Positions 26,342 to 36,612 of a DNA stretch of 64,000 nt are shown here, one piece after another. The DNA comes from Nocardia speluncae NBRC 108251 (GTDB taxonomy: Bacteria; Actinomycetota; Actinomycetes; Mycobacteriales; Mycobacteriaceae), in contig NZ_BDBZ01000004.1 of assembly GCF_001613245.1 (NCBI RefSeq), positions 1-64,000 of the forward strand, read 5' to 3'. Made by a program: the position numbers and the translations under genes. The number at the start of each line of letters is the position of its first letter. Position 1 is the first letter of the stretch. Below the pieces are notes generated by a model that was not told the origin of the DNA, searched no databases, and saw only the letters and a list, made by a program, of their open reading frames with translations.

Positions 26342-27319
26342 CTAGGGGGTATCACCGGGCCCCGGGCCGTCCGTGCGATCTGCGTCACGGGCCGTTCCGG
26401 CCCGGTCCGCCGGTTTCGCCGATTCGGCCGAGGCAGACGGGGTCGTTTCGTTCGCCGGGGCGGCGGCGGATCCGGCCGCCGGCTCCTCTGCGCCGTCCGC
26501 GCCCGCCGGGTCGGTCGGATCGGCACCGGCGTCCAGCGCGTCCCACAGCACCCGCTCCGGCAGCACCTCGCCGGACCCACCCTGCTGCACCGCCTGGGTG
26601 GCCGCGGCCTTCCGCGTCGCAGGGTTGTCGTACTTTCCGGACAGCTGCCCGGTACCGGCCGGCATCCGGGCCAGCAGCAGCCCCGCACCGAACGCGGCCA
26701 GCGCACCGCACAGCGTCAGCACGGCCGGACCGCCCGAGGTCACCAGGTCCTGCACCTGGGCCCGGCCCGGCAGCCCGGCCAGATCCGCGGCCCGCTGCTC
26801 GGTGGCCCCGGACCCGGTGAGCAGCGCCAGCGCCGGTACCGCGGTCACAGCGGCTATCAGGGCGACCACCACACCCACCAGACGGCGCGGCCAGCCCCGG
26901 GTCGCCAGGACAGCGGCGACGGCGGCCAGTAGAACCAGTGCCAGCGGCGTCAGCGCACCGAACCAGACCCCGCCGTTCAGTGCGTCGGTACGCGGCTCGG
27001 TCAAACCGTCGGCGGAGGTCACCGTGACCCACGTGAGCCGGGACGAACCCCACAGCGCGGCAGCACCGAGCAGGAGCAGGGCCAGCGCGGCAACCGGGTG
27101 CCGCCCGCCCCGGGGGGACCCGGCTTCGGCGGCGGGCGCGATCTCCTCGTCGCCCCAGTCGATCGGCCGGTGCCGCGCAGCGACGGATTCACCGGGGGAT
27201 CCGGTGGCCGCTTCCGCCGCACCCGGAGTTCCGGTCCCTTCCGCGGAACCCACCGCATCCGCCGCGATCGACCGCGCCGCAGCGGCGCTGGGGCGCCGTT
27301 CGGTGTCGTCCGAGTTCAT
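26342..27319 (-). CDS. Trp-operon-associated membrane protein (TIGR02234 type)
   Basis: A 325-residue membrane protein. An acidic N-terminal 75 residues is followed by four hydrophobic helices (starting [20 protein letters not shown], then the [38 protein letters not shown] and [19 protein letters not shown] regions) and a Pro/Ala/Glu-rich tail. The WxTV-type SRLTWVTV motif and position between trpE and trpC match the actinobacterial tryptophan-associated membrane protein family. Function is unknown; a role in tryptophan or precursor handling is inferred from its place. It overlaps trpE by 4 bases. Confidence 0.88.
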   Translation of the reverse strand: MNSDDTERRPSAAAARSIAADAVGSAEGTGTPGAAEAATGSPGESVAARHRPIDWGDEEIAPAAEAGSPRGGRHPVAALALLLLGAAALWGSSRLTWVTVTSADGLTEPRTDALNGGVWFGALTPLALVLLAAVAAVLATRGWPRRLVGVVVALIAAVTAVPALALLTGSGATEQRAADLAGLPGRAQVQDLVTSGGPAVLTLCGALAAFGAGLLLARMPAGTGQLSGKYDNPATRKAAATQAVQQGGSGEVLPERVLWDALDAGADPTDPAGADGAEEPAAGSAAAPANETTPSASAESAKPADRAGTARDADRTDGPGPGDTP

Positions 27320-28908
27320 ACGCCGTCTCCGGATGCGGAAGCCACCGGCGCCCTGTCCTCGGATTCGTCGTCACCGTAGGCACGCACCGTTTCGGCGGCG
27401 GCCACCGCACGCAGTACCGCCATCGCCTTGTTCCGGGATTCGGTGTCCTCGTATTCGGCCTCGGAATCGGCCACCACACCCGCGCCGGCCTGGACGTAGG
27501 CGGTGCCGTCCTTGAGGAGGGCGGTGCGGATGGCGATCGCGGTATCGGCGTCACCGGCGAAATCGAGGTAGCCGACCACGCCGCCGTATACCCCGCGCCG
27601 GGTGGGTTCGAGTTCCTCGATCAACTGCATGGCCCGCACCTTGGGGGCGCCGGACAGCGTTCCTGCCGGGAAACAGGCCCGCACCGCGTCGAGCGCGATC
27701 TTGCCCGGGGCCAGGCGGCCGGTCACCGTGGAGACCAGGTGCATCACATGGCTGTAGCGCTCGACGTGGCGGTACTCGGTGACCCGCACCGTCCCGGGCA
27801 CGCAGACCCGGCCCAGATCGTTACGTCCGAGATCGACGAGCATCAGATGCTCGGCGTTCTCCTTCTCGTCGGCCAGCAGGCCCTTCTCGAGCAGCAGATC
27901 GTCTTCTTCGGTGGCACCCCGCCAGCGAGTACCTGCGATGGGGTGCGTGGTCGCGACCCCGTCCTGCACGGCCACCAGCGCTTCCGGGCTGGATCCGACG
28001 ATCGAGAACGCAGTGTTCCCGTCGCCGTCCGGGATGTGCAGCAGGTACATGTACGGGCTCGGGTTGGCCGCGCGCAACATCCGGTAGAGGTCGATGGGGG
28101 TGCCGCCGTAGTCCATTTCGAAACGCTGCGACAACACCACCTGGAAGGCTTCACCGGCCTCGATCTCCGAGACGAGGCGGCGGACCCCGGCCCCGTACTC
28201 GTCCGGGGTCCGGGCGCGCCGGTAGTCCGGTTCGGGCTGGTCGAAAACCGAAACCGTGGAGACCGCGGGCGCGGCCAGGGCGGCGGTCATCCGATCGAGG
28301 CGGGCGAGGGCGTCGTCGTAGGCGGCGTCCGCATTCTCGTCCGTGCCGTTCCAGTTGACGGCGTTGGCGATCAGGGTGATCGCGCCCTCGTGATGGTCGA
28401 AGGCCGCCAGGTCGGTGGCCAGCAGCAGCACCATTTCCGGCAGGCGCAGGTCGTCTTCGGCGTATTCGGGCAGCCGTTCCATGCGGCGCACCGCGTCGTA
28501 GCCGAGATAGCCGACCATTCCGCCGGTCAGTGGAGGCAGACCGGGCATCCGTTCGGTGCGCAACAGTTCGAGGGTTTCCCGTAGGGCGTCCAGCGGATCG
28601 CCGCCGGCGGGAGCCCCCGCGGGAGTGGCGCCGAGCCAGGCGGCGGCGCCGTCGACCGACGTGAGCGCCGAGGGGCTGCCCGCGCCGATGAACGACCAGC
28701 GCGACCAGGATCGGCCGTTCTCCGCGGATTCGAACAGGAACGTGCCCGCCCGGTCACCGCCCAGTTTGCGGTAGGCCGACAGCGGGGTCTCCGAATCGGC
28801 CAGCACCTTCCGGGTCACCGGGACGACCCGGTGTTCGGCGGCGAGTTCGTGGAATCGTTCGCGGGAGGTAGTCGCGGGAGTGGTCGCGCCGTGCATTCGG
28901 ACCATCAT
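27316..28908 (-). CDS. trpE: Anthranilate synthase component I
   Basis: About 530 residues. It converts chorismate plus ammonia to anthranilate. The N-terminal regulatory part and the C-terminal chorismate-binding domain are both complete: [27 protein letters not shown], the [12 protein letters not shown] region, [19 protein letters not shown] and the ending [11 protein letters not shown]. Three ATG codons lie within the first five; 28908 is the farthest, 28896 ([11 protein letters not shown]) is equally likely. No TrpG is nearby. No Trp-codon leader is seen in the 65 bases shared with the divergent bcp gene. Confidence 0.96.
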   Translation of the reverse strand: MMVRMHGATTPATTSRERFHELAAEHRVVPVTRKVLADSETPLSAYRKLGGDRAGTFLFESAENGRSWSRWSFIGAGSPSALTSVDGAAAWLGATPAGAPAGGDPLDALRETLELLRTERMPGLPPLTGGMVGYLGYDAVRRMERLPEYAEDDLRLPEMVLLLATDLAAFDHHEGAITLIANAVNWNGTDENADAAYDDALARLDRMTAALAAPAVSTVSVFDQPEPDYRRARTPDEYGAGVRRLVSEIEAGEAFQVVLSQRFEMDYGGTPIDLYRMLRAANPSPYMYLLHIPDGDGNTAFSIVGSSPEALVAVQDGVATTHPIAGTRWRGATEEDDLLLEKGLLADEKENAEHLMLVDLGRNDLGRVCVPGTVRVTEYRHVERYSHVMHLVSTVTGRLAPGKIALDAVRACFPAGTLSGAPKVRAMQLIEELEPTRRGVYGGVVGYLDFAGDADTAIAIRTALLKDGTAYVQAGAGVVADSEAEYEDTESRNKAMAVLRAVAAAETVRAYGDDESEDRAPVASASGDGV

Positions 28909-28973
28909 TCCAGCCGGGTCCCCGGCGTGCTCGATGCACCCCGGGGGACCGCCGCCGGCGGTAGTGTCCGGGT

Positions 28974-29438
28974 ATGCAGATCGGCCAGCTCGCCCCGGAA
29001 TTCGAACTCCCGGATCAGACCGGTACCCTCCGCTCCCTCGATTCGCTGCTGGGCGGCGGGCCGCTGGTGTTGTTCTTCTATCCCGCCGCGAATACGCCGG
29101 TGTGCACGGCCGAGGCCTGCCATTTCCGCGATCTCACCGCCGAGTTCGCGGAGCTCGGCGCGAGTTGCGCGGGGATCAGTGCCGATGCCGTCGACGTCCA
29201 GGCCGGGTTCGCGGGGGCGCAGCGGCTGGAATACCCGCTACTGTCGGATGCCGCCGGGTCGGTCGCGGAGAGTTTCGGGGTCAAACGCGGACTGCTGGGC
29301 AAGCTCATGCCGGTGAAACGGCACACCTTCGTCATCGACACCGACCGCACCGTTCTCACCGTGATCAGCAGCGAACTGCGCGCGAATGTACACGCCGACG
29401 GCGCACTGGATTTTCTCCGTAGGCGAAAAAGCGCGTAG
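28974..29438 (+). CDS. Peroxiredoxin, Bcp/PrxQ family
   Basis: A 154-residue thiol peroxidase reducing hydrogen or organic peroxides. The peroxidatic cysteine is in [19 protein letters not shown] and a second cysteine 5 residues later is the likely resolving cysteine, as in BCP-type enzymes. The conserved Arg lies further on in the fold with RHTFVID. It is divergent from trpE, as the bcpB-like gene in mycobacteria is relative to trpE. Confidence 0.9.
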   Translation: MQIGQLAPEFELPDQTGTLRSLDSLLGGGPLVLFFYPAANTPVCTAEACHFRDLTAEFAELGASCAGISADAVDVQAGFAGAQRLEYPLLSDAAGSVAESFGVKRGLLGKLMPVKRHTFVIDTDRTVLTVISSELRANVHADGALDFLRRRKSA

Positions 29439-29583
29439 CGGCTTCGATCCGCCCGATTCGTGTGAATGGCCTCACCTTCGTTTCTGAGTTGACCCAAGTT
29501 CGAGCGAAGTCGTGGCAAACTTTTCTCCGGTAGCTCGGTGACACATGCCGGAATCGTCACCGGACCGGAGAGAAGGCGGATTA

Positions 29584-30051
29584 GTGACGGAGTGGCTGAA
29601 CCCGGTCGAGGGACGGGCCTGGCGCGCAGTGGTCGCGGTGCTGAACCGCTTGCCAGGGGCATTGGACACCGACCTGCAGCGCGAGTCCGGCGTGACTCAT
29701 TTCGAGTACTGGGTGCTCACCCTGCTCTCGGAGGCGCCGGACCGGCGACTGCAGATGAGCGAGCTCGCGCATCGAGCAAATTCATCGCTATCGAGACTTT
29801 CGCATGTGGTCTCCAAGCTCGAACGTATGGGCTGGGCCACGCGCACCGCGACCACCGGACGTCGCGGTGTCCTGGCCGAACTCACCGACGAGGGCCACCA
29901 GAAGGTCCTGGAGGCCGCGCCCGGATACATGGATGTGGTGCGCCGGCTGGTCTTCGACGGGCTCGATGCCGAGCAAACCGCGGCGATGGCGGATCTCGGC
30001 GATACGCTCGCCACCCACCTGAGCACGGTCCTCGGCCGTACTGCCCCGTAG
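29584..30051 (+). CDS. MarR-family transcriptional regulator
   Basis: A 155-residue winged-helix regulator: LQMSELAHRANSSLSRLSHVVSKLERMGWATR is the helix-turn-helix, followed by the wing with RGVLAELTDEG. The GTG at 29584 is chosen because AAGG lies 7 bases before; a start at 29545 would add 13 odd residues. No divergent target gene; it may control its own transcript or a distant gene. Ligand unknown. Confidence 0.85.
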   Translation: MTEWLNPVEGRAWRAVVAVLNRLPGALDTDLQRESGVTHFEYWVLTLLSEAPDRRLQMSELAHRANSSLSRLSHVVSKLERMGWATRTATTGRRGVLAELTDEGHQKVLEAAPGYMDVVRRLVFDGLDAEQTAAMADLGDTLATHLSTVLGRTAP

Positions 30052-30138
30052 TCACGCCGGTGCCCCGGGCCGCCGGGCGGCAAACCCCCCACGCCGATCG
30101 GGTCGGCGTAGTACCGCCGCTATCCCGGCTCGCTCGAT

Positions 30139-30507
30139 TCAGCCCGCCGACCAGGCGAAGAAGGCAGTAGCGGCCAGCGCCAGTACCAGGAAACCTCCGG
30201 GAAACGCGAGGTTGTGGAATACCCGTGCCCGGATGTGGGCAGCGACCGCTCCCACGAAGAACAGCACCAGCCCGGCCGCGGCGGCCAGCCCGAGGGATTG
30301 CGCCCCGAACAACCCGGCCACCAACCCGGCCACCCCGGCGCCTTCGATCACCGCCAGATACGGAATCCATTTCGGCGCCACGCCCACCTCGGCGGAATTC
30401 TGCCTCACGAATTGCGCGCCCACGGCCTTCGCGACCACCTCCGCGGCGTTGGCCAGCACGCAGCCCACGGTCGCGGCGAGCAGTGCGATCTCGATCGCCC
30501 CGTTCAC
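30139..30507 (-). CDS. DoxX-like membrane protein
   Basis: A 122-residue, four-helix membrane protein beginning VNGAIEIALLAATVGCVLA and containing GVAPKWIPYLAVIEGAGVAGLVAG and FHNLAFPGGFLVLALAA, typical of small DoxX/DoxD-like proteins. The GTG at 30507 begins exactly at the first helix. It is transcribed away from the ECF sigma gene. ECF41-group sigma factors usually control an adjacent oxidoreductase, CMD or DoxX gene, so this is the likely target. Confidence 0.82.
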   Translation of the reverse strand: MNGAIEIALLAATVGCVLANAAEVVAKAVGAQFVRQNSAEVGVAPKWIPYLAVIEGAGVAGLVAGLFGAQSLGLAAAAGLVLFFVGAVAAHIRARVFHNLAFPGGFLVLALAATAFFAWSAG

Positions 30508-30758
30508 CGGATGCCGCCCTGCCACAGCGCGGCGACCCGGACACAGCCGCACGCACCGCGCCCGGTCCACGACGCCGGCTCCGGCGCCATTCCGTTCATC
30601 GGCGCCACAGCGGCGCCGATATGCCGCCGCGGGCCTCGATCGGTTCCGGAAGGAAATCGGTGGATCGGTACGCTCATGGTGGCTCCTCGGGGGCGTGCAC
30701 GTCGGACGATTCGTTCTCACCCTTCTGACGTCCCGCACGCACGAAAGGTGACGCGCTC

Positions 30759-31634
30759 GTGGAAATGGTCGAGAAATTCGAGGCGGCCCGGCCGCGGCTG
30801 CTATCGCTGGCCTACCGGATCGTCGGCTCCTACCAGGACGCCGAGGATGCGGTGCAGACCGCATGGACCAGGGTGCAGGCGGCAGACCTGTCCGAGGTGG
30901 CCGAACCGGACGCCTGGTTCACCACCGTGACGGCACGGTTGTGCCTGGATCTGCTCCGAGCCCGGGAGCGCCGTGGCGAACTCCCGCTACTGCTCGACGA
31001 TATCGGCGGTGAACAGGCCGGCGCCGACGAAGCATTCCTCCGCCGCGAGGACGTGTCCCGGGCACTGCTCGTGCTGCTCGGCGAACTGTCGCCGGCCCAG
31101 CGGGTGGCCTATGTGCTGCACGATCTCTTCGCTGTGCCGTTCGACCGGGTGGCCACGGTACTCGACGCGACCCCGGCGGCAGCGAAGAAACTGGCCAGCC
31201 GGGCCCGCGGCAGGCTGCGCGATGCGCGGCCACCCGAATCCGGCACTGCCACCGGATATCCCGGCACCTCCGGCACACCCGATATCGCCGAGCATCTCGA
31301 GATCGTCGAGGCCTTCCTGGCCGCGGCACGCGGCGGCGATATCGCCCGGCTGGTCACCCTGCTGGCCCCCGATGCCGTCCGGATCGCCGACCCGCGCCTG
31401 CTCCCGGCGGGTGCGCCCACCGAGGTTCGCGGCGCCACCGCCGTCGCCGAGGAAACACGGTTGTTCGCCGACCGGATCGCCGTCACCGCGACATTTCTTC
31501 TCGCCGGCAGCCCAGCGGCGGTTATCGCGCCCGGCGGGCACCCCTACGCACTCATCCGTCTCCGGATCGAGGACCGGCTCGTCCAGGGAATCGAGATCAG
31601 CCGCTATACGCCCGGCACGATATCGCCGGGCTGA
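30759..31634 (+). CDS. ECF41-type RNA polymerase sigma factor with SnoaL-like C-terminus
   Basis: A 291-residue sigma factor. Region 2 is LLSLAYRIVGSYQDAEDAVQTAW with DAWFTTVTARLCLDLLRARE; region 4 is LSPAQRVAYVLHDLFAVPFD with the helix-turn-helix. The last 110 residues form a SnoaL/NTF2-like domain (HLEIVEAFLAAARGGDIARLV onward), which in ECF41 factors acts as a built-in regulator in place of a separate anti-sigma factor. It is similar to SigJ of M. tuberculosis. GTG start; an ATG is two codons later. The pair with DoxX suggests a small stress regulon. Confidence 0.88.
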   Translation: MEMVEKFEAARPRLLSLAYRIVGSYQDAEDAVQTAWTRVQAADLSEVAEPDAWFTTVTARLCLDLLRARERRGELPLLLDDIGGEQAGADEAFLRREDVSRALLVLLGELSPAQRVAYVLHDLFAVPFDRVATVLDATPAAAKKLASRARGRLRDARPPESGTATGYPGTSGTPDIAEHLEIVEAFLAAARGGDIARLVTLLAPDAVRIADPRLLPAGAPTEVRGATAVAEETRLFADRIAVTATFLLAGSPAAVIAPGGHPYALIRLRIEDRLVQGIEISRYTPGTISPG

Positions 31635-31902
31635 CCGTGCGCGGTCCCGGCATGCGGGAGCCGTCGACGTCCTCGAGACGACGAGACGCTCGACGGCGAT
31701 CTCGCGGCTTCCCGTTGTTCACCAGCGGCCACACACCGGTCAGGTCCGCACATGCCCGACCGCTCCCGGTCGTCGCGGGTGTCCCTGCCGAGCAGTGCGG
31801 TTATCGCCGATTCCGGGGCCTTACCGTCACCTGCTCATCGGCTCACCGGTGCGATGGCGCAGGCGCTCGACAGCGCCGTACTCTGCCGCAACCGGACGGT
31901 CG

Positions 31903-32253
31903 TCACACCTGTTCGGAAGGAAGCAGCACGTCGGTGTCGAAACAGGTGTGTGTTCCGGTGTGGCAGGCCGCGCCCCGCTGATCCACCACCAGCAGCACCG
32001 TATCGCCGTCGCAGTCCAACCGGACCTCGTGCACGTACTGTGTATGCCCGGAGGTCTCCCCCTTGACCCAGTACTGCTTCCGAGACCGGGAATAGTAGGT
32101 GGCGCGGCGGGTTTCGAGGGTGCGGGCCAGCGCCTCGTCGTCCATCCACGCCATCATCAGCACCGCGCCCGTTGCGCGTTCCTGCGCCACCGCGGCCACC
32201 AACCCGGCGGCGTCACGTTTGAGCCGGGCGGCGATCGCCGGATCCAAGGCCAT
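31903..32253 (-). CDS. hisI: Phosphoribosyl-AMP cyclohydrolase
   Basis: A 116-residue cyclohydrolase that opens the adenine ring of PR-AMP in histidine synthesis. Conserved text: [34 protein letters not shown], the zinc cysteines in RLDCDGD and [12 protein letters not shown]. It is monofunctional (no fused HisE). Two bases after the hisF stop, last gene of the hisA-impA-hisF-hisI half-operon. Confidence 0.96.
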   Translation of the reverse strand: MALDPAIAARLKRDAAGLVAAVAQERATGAVLMMAWMDDEALARTLETRRATYYSRSRKQYWVKGETSGHTQYVHEVRLDCDGDTVLLVVDQRGAACHTGTHTCFDTDVLLPSEQV

Positions 32254-32254
32254 T

Positions 32255-33028
32255 TCAGCGCACCACCAGATCGGCCGCGCGCAGAGCGTCCTTGACCTGC
32301 GGGATGGTCAGGTCCCCGAAGTGGAAGACGCTGGCGGCCAGCACGGCGTCCGCTCCGGACTGCACAGCGGGAGCGAAATGCTCGACCGCGCCGGCCCCGC
32401 CCGAGGCGATCACCGGAATCGAGACCGCGGCGCGCACGGCGCGGATCATCGGCAGATCGAACCCTGCCTTGGTGCCGTCGGCGTCCATCGAGTTGAGCAG
32501 GATCTCCCCCACTCCGAGCTCGGCCCCGCGCACCGCCCATTCGACCGCGTCGATCCCGGTGCCCCGGCGACCGCCGTGGGTGGTGACCTCCCAGCCCGAC
32601 GGGGTGTCCGGTTCACCGTCGGGCACAGTGCGGGCATCGACCGACAGCACGATGCACTGCGATCCGAACCGCTGCGACATCTCGTGCAGCACCTCGGGGC
32701 GGGCGATGGCGGCGGTGTTCACCGAGACCTTGTCCGCACCGGCGCGCAGCAGCCGGTCCACATCGTCGACGGTGCGCACTCCGCCGCCGACGGTGAGCGG
32801 GATGAAGATCTGCTCGGCGGTCCGGGTGACCACATCGAACATTGTGGCGCGGTCACCGCTGGAAGCGGTGACGTCGAGGAAGGTGAGCTCGTCGGCACCT
32901 TGGGCGTCGTAGGCGGCGGCGAGCCGGACCGGGTCGCCGGCATCGCGCAAGTTCTGGAAGTTGACGCCCTTGACCACTCGACCGGCGTCGACGTCCAAGC
33001 AGGGGATGACACGCGTTGCCAGGGTCAT
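32255..33028 (-). CDS. hisF: Imidazole glycerol phosphate synthase subunit HisF
   Basis: A 257-residue TIM barrel that makes imidazole-glycerol phosphate and AICAR using ammonia from HisH. The catalytic Asp residues are in [16 protein letters not shown] and [14 protein letters not shown]; the phosphate sites are in [12 protein letters not shown] and [15 protein letters not shown] overlaps the impA stop (ATGA). Its partner HisH is encoded in the other, oppositely directed half-operon about 8 kb away. Confidence 0.97.
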   Translation of the reverse strand: MTLATRVIPCLDVDAGRVVKGVNFQNLRDAGDPVRLAAAYDAQGADELTFLDVTASSGDRATMFDVVTRTAEQIFIPLTVGGGVRTVDDVDRLLRAGADKVSVNTAAIARPEVLHEMSQRFGSQCIVLSVDARTVPDGEPDTPSGWEVTTHGGRRGTGIDAVEWAVRGAELGVGEILLNSMDADGTKAGFDLPMIRAVRAAVSIPVIASGGAGAVEHFAPAVQSGADAVLAASVFHFGDLTIPQVKDALRAADLVVR

Positions 33029-33966
33029 GAGCGCTCCTCACCGGCACCGGGAGCGGTACCGTCCATCTCGCCGCCGGTCGCGGCACTGTCCCCACCGCCG
33101 GCGAAAGCAGCGTCGGTACCGGCCGCACTGTTGTCGCGATCACTACCGGGTGCAACAAACCCGGTAGTGCGGGTCGCGGCGATCATTTCGAGCAGTTCGG
33201 CGTGCACCCCGGGCGCCGCCGCCAGCACCGAACCGGATTCGATGGTCCAGTCCGCCCCCTCGAGGTCGGTGACGATCCCGCCTGCGCACCGCACCATCAG
33301 CGCGCCCGCCGCGTTGTCCCACGGATGGTGACCGAACACGATCGCGCCGCCGAGTGTGCCGTCGGCGGTGAAGGCCAGGTCGATGCCGGTCGAGCCGTGC
33401 ATCCGCACCCGCGACGACAACCGGCTGAGCGCGCCGAGGACCCGGTGCCGGAACATTCCCGGAACCCGGCCGGTGGATTCGATATTGAAGGCGCCGAACC
33501 CGATCATCGCTTCGTCGAGCACACCGGGGGGCAGCGGCGGCCGGGCGACCCCGTCGATCATCAGCGGTCCGCCGGCGATGGCGGCATACCGGCGATCCAG
33601 CGGCGGAAACCAGGCCAGCCCGAGCACCGGTTCTCCGTCGCGGATCAACGCGAGCAGGGTGCCGGTCAGCGGATGACCGTTCGAATAGTTGAAGGTGCCG
33701 TCGATCGGATCCAGCACCCATGCGGTGCCACTGGTGAGTGACGGCCCGCCGAATTCCTCGCCGTGTACCTCGATACCGGTCCGTGCCAGGAGCTGCTCGG
33801 AAATGGTGCGCTCGAGTTCCAGGTCGAGTTCGGTGGCGAAATCCCCCGCCCCCTTGGCCACGGCGCTCGGTGCGCCGCGACCTTCGAGGAAACGGGCACC
33901 GGCACCGTCGAGCACTTCGGCCGCCGTGGTCAGCAGCCCGGATAGTTCGGTCTCTGCCCTGGTCAT
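33025..33966 (-). CDS. impA: Inositol monophosphatase family protein (ImpA-like)
   Basis: A 313-residue Mg-dependent phosphatase. Metal-binding motifs are [24 protein letters not shown] and [12 protein letters not shown]. In M. tuberculosis the same family member (ImpA) sits between hisA and hisF. It may dephosphorylate inositol-1-phosphate or histidinol-phosphate; the sequence does not settle which. An extra Gly/Ala/Ser-rich tail of about 40 residues follows the domain. The ATG at 33966 has GGAGCC nearby; a start at 34014 is unlikely. Confidence 0.9.
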   Translation of the reverse strand: MTRAETELSGLLTTAAEVLDGAGARFLEGRGAPSAVAKGAGDFATELDLELERTISEQLLARTGIEVHGEEFGGPSLTSGTAWVLDPIDGTFNYSNGHPLTGTLLALIRDGEPVLGLAWFPPLDRRYAAIAGGPLMIDGVARPPLPPGVLDEAMIGFGAFNIESTGRVPGMFRHRVLGALSRLSSRVRMHGSTGIDLAFTADGTLGGAIVFGHHPWDNAAGALMVRCAGGIVTDLEGADWTIESGSVLAAAPGVHAELLEMIAATRTTGFVAPGSDRDNSAAGTDAAFAGGGDSAATGGEMDGTAPGAGEERS

Positions 33967-34066
33967 CGCTTCGGCTCCCGGTTTCTCGCGATCGGTGTGC
34001 GGCCGGGCGTGCATCCGGTGGGCAGGCCGCGGCGCCCGAGCCCGGCCGGCACGACCCCGCGCGCGG

Positions 34067-34798
34067 TCAACGGACGGCGGCCAGCGCCTCGGGCAGGGTG
34101 AACCGGCCCGCGTACAGGGCTTTGCCCACGATCGCGCCTTCCACGCCCTCGGGCACCAGTTCGGCGATCGCGGTCAGGTCGGCCAGGGCCGAGACCCCGC
34201 CCGAGGCGATCACCGGCACATCGGTGGCCATACACACCTCGCGCAGCAGATCCAGGTTGGGACCGGTGAGAGTGCCGTCCTTGGTGACATCGGTGACGAC
34301 GTAGCGCGCGCAGCCGTCCCGTTCCAGCCGTTCCAGGACCTCCCACAGATCCCCGCCGTCGCTGACCCAGCCGCGGCCGCGCAGCCGGTAGTCGCCGTCC
34401 ACGATCCGGGCGTCCAGCCCGACCGCCACCCGGTCGCCGTATTCGGCGATCGCCCGGGCGCACCACTGCGGATCCTCCAGCGCGGCGGTACCCAGGTTGA
34501 CCCGGGCGCAACCGGTGGCCATCGCGACCTTCAGCGATTCGTCGTCGCGGATACCGCCGGACAGTTCGACAGCGACATCCAGTTCACCGACGACCTGCGC
34601 CAGCAACTCCCGGTTGGACCCGCGGCCGAACGCCGCGTCCAGGTCGACCAGATGCACCCATTCGGCGCCCGCATCTTGCCACGCGAGGGCGGCATCGCGC
34701 GGCGAACCGTAACTGGTTTCGCTGCCCGCCGCGCCCTGTACCAGGCGGACGGCCTCTCCATTGGCGACATCGACAGCGGGCAGCAACACAAGACTCAC
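34067..34798 (-). CDS. hisA: ProFAR isomerase HisA (bifunctional PriA type)
   Basis: A 243-residue TIM barrel of the sugar isomerase family. It isomerises ProFAR in histidine synthesis, and in actinobacteria the same enzyme (PriA) usually also performs the TrpF reaction; no separate trpF is seen beside trpC here. Catalytic Asp sites are in [18 protein letters not shown] and [18 protein letters not shown] at 34798 gives [10 protein letters not shown], matching known starts; a TTG two codons earlier is the alternative. First gene of its half-operon. Confidence 0.95.
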   Translation of the reverse strand: MSLVLLPAVDVANGEAVRLVQGAAGSETSYGSPRDAALAWQDAGAEWVHLVDLDAAFGRGSNRELLAQVVGELDVAVELSGGIRDDESLKVAMATGCARVNLGTAALEDPQWCARAIAEYGDRVAVGLDARIVDGDYRLRGRGWVSDGGDLWEVLERLERDGCARYVVTDVTKDGTLTGPNLDLLREVCMATDVPVIASGGVSALADLTAIAELVPEGVEGAIVGKALYAGRFTLPEALAAVR

Positions 34799-34994
34799 GC
34801 GCAACAGCTTAGTAGCCCGGCGTTCGCCCGCGCCGCGCGCCCGGTGGCGAGTCGGCGGGGCGGGCGCTGCCGCGACGGGGGCGGCGAGCGTTGGGTGATA
34901 TCACCCACTGGGCCGGTCGGGGTGCCCGCTACACTCGTCGGCGAACGCGTGAGAGGTCACCGACGCGTCAAGTCACGATTCGAGAAAGTTCGGA

Positions 34995-36566
34995 GTGGGC
35001 GCCATCGATACCGGTCAGTTGATCGCGGATCATTACCGCCTGGTCGAGCAGATCGGTAGCGGCGGCACAGGCGTGGTCTGGCGTGCCGTCGACGAGCGTC
35101 TGCAACGGTCGGTGGCGATCAAGCAGATCCATATAAAGCCCAGTCTGCCGCCCGCCGAGCGCGATGTGCTGCGCCAGCGCGCGACCCGCGAGGCCCGCAA
35201 CGCGGCCAGGTTCCAGCATCCGAATGCCATCGTGGTGTTCGATATCACCGAACACGGCGGCGATCCGTGCCTGGTGATGGAGTACATGAAGTCGCGGAGC
35301 CTGGCGCAGGTGCTGTCCTCCGAGGGGCCGCTGCCGTTGCCTCAGGTCGCGCGGATCGGGGAACAGGTCGCGGCGGCGCTCATCGCGGCGCATCAGGCCG
35401 GGATCGTGCATCGCGACGTGAAACCGGGCAATATCCTGCTCGACGACCACGGCACCGTCAAGATCACCGATTTCGGTATCTCACGCGCCACCGGCGATGT
35501 GACGCTCACCGAGACCGGATTGATCTGCGGGACCGCCGCCTACCTGGCACCCGAAGTTGCGCGCGGCGCGGACCCTACCCCGGCCGCGGACGTTTTCGCC
35601 CTGGGGGCGACGCTGTTCCACGCCCTCGAAGGAGAGCCGCCCTTCGGGTCCGGTAACCCACTCAAAGTGCTGTATGCCGCGGCCAACGGTCAGGTCAGCG
35701 AACCCCAGAACGCCGGACCGGCCACCGATTTCCTGCTCGACCTGCTCGAAGCCGATCCGCGGCTGCGGCCGGGCATGCAGGAGGCCCGCGAACAGCTGTC
35801 GCAGTTCGCCGGATATCCGGGCGCGAATGCCGAGCACTCCGGGTTCGTGCCCGCACGCGAAGCCTTCGACCGCAACGGGCACTCCGGCGGAGCTGCCGTC
35901 AGCACGATGGAAACACCTGTCCCCGGCCGCACCCGCGGTGCCGCACCCGCCCCGGCCCCGCGCCGGCGGGCCGAACCCCGCGAGGACGACCGAACCGACG
36001 GCCGCCCACCGCGGCGGGCACCGAATAATCCGCCCACCACCACCCAGCCCGTCGCCGAAGGCTCCGGCGGCGGCGTCCGGCGGGCCGTACTCATCGGCGG
36101 TATCGCCGGGGCGGCGGTGGTCGGCGGTGTGCTCTGGTTCAGTGCCTCCGATTCCGGCGACAGCGGATCGGCACAAACCGATACCTCGTCGACCTCGGCA
36201 CCCCGGACACCCGGGACCACGGCGGCGGCCGCGCCCGCGCTGGGCAGCACCCCCAGCACCGGGCAGGTCGAATGGGTCCAAGCCGGCCAGCTGCTCGAGC
36301 AGTTCTACATGAATCCGGCGGGTTCGTGGTCGCTGCTGACCCCGGCCGCACAACAGGCCTACAGCAGCCGTCAGGAGTTCGAACAGTACTGGTCGACCCG
36401 CACCGTACAGAGTTTCAGCCGCATCGAAGCGTTCAAGGGCAACAATCCCGACGGCTCGGTGGATATGCGGGTGAACAACCTCAGCTACGGCGGCCAGACC
36501 AGTAATCCGACACTCCGGGTGGTGAGTTCCGGCGGGTCGCTGCTCATCGACAGCGATACCCACTGA
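34995..36566 (+). CDS. Membrane-anchored Ser/Thr protein kinase (PknB/Hanks type)
   Basis: A 523-residue kinase. The kinase domain (about 10-275) has the glycine loop GSGGTGVVWRA, VAIK lysine, HRDVKPGNILLDD catalytic loop, DFG in KITDFGISRA, and GTAAYLAPEVARG. A Pro/Arg-rich juxtamembrane stretch precedes one transmembrane helix (about 361-381, GIAGAAVVGGVLWF). The outside part begins with a Ser/Thr/Pro linker and ends with a roughly 110-residue folded domain (VEWVQAGQLLEQFYMN to LLIDSDTH) of the kind found in actinobacterial kinases with small sensor domains. GTG start. It lies between the two his half-operons. Confidence 0.93.
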   Translation: MGAIDTGQLIADHYRLVEQIGSGGTGVVWRAVDERLQRSVAIKQIHIKPSLPPAERDVLRQRATREARNAARFQHPNAIVVFDITEHGGDPCLVMEYMKSRSLAQVLSSEGPLPLPQVARIGEQVAAALIAAHQAGIVHRDVKPGNILLDDHGTVKITDFGISRATGDVTLTETGLICGTAAYLAPEVARGADPTPAADVFALGATLFHALEGEPPFGSGNPLKVLYAAANGQVSEPQNAGPATDFLLDLLEADPRLRPGMQEAREQLSQFAGYPGANAEHSGFVPAREAFDRNGHSGGAAVSTMETPVPGRTRGAAPAPAPRRRAEPREDDRTDGRPPRRAPNNPPTTTQPVAEGSGGGVRRAVLIGGIAGAAVVGGVLWFSASDSGDSGSAQTDTSSTSAPRTPGTTAAAAPALGSTPSTGQVEWVQAGQLLEQFYMNPAGSWSLLTPAAQQAYSSRQEFEQYWSTRTVQSFSRIEAFKGNNPDGSVDMRVNNLSYGGQTSNPTLRVVSSGGSLLIDSDTH

Positions 36567-36612
36567 ACCGTAACTCGAACGCCCGGCCCGGCGCCGGGCT
36601 ATGGTGTGCGAC

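Noticed and set aside
28909..28973. trp attenuator before trpE
   Set aside because: Only 65 bases to the divergent bcp gene; no Trp-codon leader and no terminator hairpin seen.
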